Both the position numbers and the translations under genes were made by a program. From positions 1-64,000 of the forward strand of contig WGLR01000013.1 in the NCBI GenBank assembly GCA_016125475.1: a DNA stretch of 64,000 nt, read 5' to 3'. Shown here piece after piece: positions 63,259 through 64,000 of this stretch (positions are counted from its first letter, which is position 1; every line of letters starts with the position of its first letter). A model generated the notes under the pieces. That model saw only the letters and a program-made list of their open reading frames with translations, was not told where the DNA came from and made no database searches. The DNA comes from Betaproteobacteria bacterium. GTDB lineage: Bacteria; Pseudomonadota; Gammaproteobacteria; Burkholderiales; Ga0077523.

Positions 63259-64000
63259 GACCGTCGTCCTTGAACGGCGCGTGTTCCTCGAGCTCGTTCA
63301 CGTAAGCGGCCACGCCCCGGGACTCGCGCTGCACGTAGTCCCGCACGGCCCGGTCGAACCGCGGATCGGCGACCCAGTGTGCCGAGTAGGTCGTCACCGG
63401 CATGAGGCCGCGCGCGAGCTTGTGCTCGCCCTGGGCGCCCCCTTCGAACCGCGCGATGCCGCGCGCGATGCAGAATTCGATCGCCTGGTAATAGCACGCC
63501 TCGAAGTGGAGGCCCGGGACGTACGTGGTGGTCCCCCAGTAGCGTCCGTAGAGCGCGTCGGCCGAGAACACGTCGAGCGCGGCACAGACCGGCTCACCCT
63601 CGCGCAGTCCCAGCGCGAGCAGCAGGTTCGGCGACATCGAGCGGCCGATGCGGCGGAAGAAGTCGAGATTGAGGTAGGGCGTCGAATGATGTCGCCGGTA
63701 GGTGTCCTGGTAGCAGCGTGCGAAGAAGCGCCAGTCCTCGTCCGTGATCTCGTCGCCCACCTTCCACACGAACTCCACGCCGGCCTCACGGACCCGGCGG
63801 CGTTCCTGCCGGATCTTCTTGCGCTTCTCGTGGTTCATGCGCGCGAGGAAGTCCTCGAACGACCGGAAGCCTTCGTTGTGCCAGTGGAACTGGACCGTCC
63901 GCCGCAGCATGAGGCCCGCCTGTTCACACTCGAGGGCCTGTGCTTCGGTCGGGAACAGGCAGTGGAAGCTCGACACCTCGAGCTCCTGCGCGAGCCGGAT
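63248..64000 (-). CDS. DUF482/peptidoglycan-type GNAT-fold protein, 5' end outside window
   Basis: The frame is open to the right edge (IRLAQELEVSSFHCLFP), so the N-terminus lies outside; at least 250 residues are present. RMNHEKRKKIRQERRRVREAGV, HSTPYLNLDFFRRIG, YGRYWGTTTYVPGLHFEACYYQAIEF and FEGGAQGEHKLARGLMP are typical of the DUF482/GNAT family annotated as peptidogalycan biosynthesis. Known members are not well characterised. Its end overlaps the sfsA start by 11 bases, so the three genes form one operon. Confidence 0.85.
   Translation of the reverse strand: MRLAQELEVSSFHCLFPTEAQALECEQAGLMLRRTVQFHWHNEGFRSFEDFLARMNHEKRKKIRQERRRVREAGVEFVWKVGDEITDEDWRFFARCYQDTYRRHHSTPYLNLDFFRRIGRSMSPNLLLALGLREGEPVCAALDVFSADALYGRYWGTTTYVPGLHFEACYYQAIEFCIARGIARFEGGAQGEHKLARGLMPVTTYSAHWVADPRFDRAVRDYVQRESRGVAAYVNELEEHAPFKDDGLEV

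Overview
The window is a chromosomal segment of a GC-rich proteobacterium, most likely a betaproteobacterium. Support comes from families typical of that class (DUF1631, DUF2189/BPSS1780-type membrane protein, DUF2788, two-domain phasin), the orn / M48 peptidase / pterin dehydratase / rsgA neighbourhood, AddAB-type recombination genes, and polyhydroxyalkanoate (PHA) genes. Genus cannot be fixed from the sequence. No rRNA, tRNA, CRISPR, prophage or intact insertion sequence was seen. Coding density is high, and nearly all genes are short operons or single genes.

Layout. 1-3.8 kb: a truncated gene, a heme-b-like membrane protein, an exported beta-helix protein, a TetR regulator with a tandem palindromic operator, and two small secreted paralogues ending in a strong terminator. 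3.9-9.2 kb: a membrane PAS-GGDEF-EAL protein diverging from an RraA-like aldolase / PhyH-like dioxygenase pair. 9.3-21.6 kb: housekeeping and core metabolism (CobD-like, RsgA, DAHP synthase, a giant DUF1631 protein with a Gly/Pro-rich insert, GNAT, pterin dehydratase, M48 peptidase, oligoribonuclease, Hpt protein, Pgi). 21.8-29.2 kb: phasin, a second PAS-GGDEF-EAL protein, two thiolases, and the Hsp15/Hsp33 redox heat-shock pair. 29.3-33.8 kb: GT39-like glycosyltransferase, L31 type B, Rho, thioredoxin, 7Fe ferredoxin.

33.8-48 kb: AddB-AddA helicase-nuclease operon, small membrane proteins, a BepA-like lipoprotein protease with TPR-like tail, a PlsC-acyltransferase/hydrolase fusion, heme A synthase, DUF488 and a PaaI thioesterase. 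48.5-52 kb: an MrfA-MrfB-like DNA-repair pair. 52.2-60.8 kb: exported phosphoesterase, uronate dehydrogenase-like enzyme, alpha/beta hydrolase, acyl-CoA ligase, NUDIX hydrolase, a MoxR ATPase / DUF2201 VWA pair and an exported DUF1353-like protein. 60.8-64 kb: a REPIN-like repeat, then a minus-strand operon (GNAT/DUF482-like, SfsA, acetolactate-synthase-like ThDP enzyme).

Most notable points: a shared TTGCAYTGCAA box just downstream of the promoters of the phasin and one thiolase, suggesting a PhaR-type PHA regulon; the MrfAB-like repair pair; the MoxR-DUF2201 pair whose metallopeptidase motif has lost its glutamate; the acyltransferase-hydrolase fusion; the tandem TetR operator facing a secreted-protein pair; and the REPIN-like element. 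None proves a wholly new system, but several are poorly characterised combinations.
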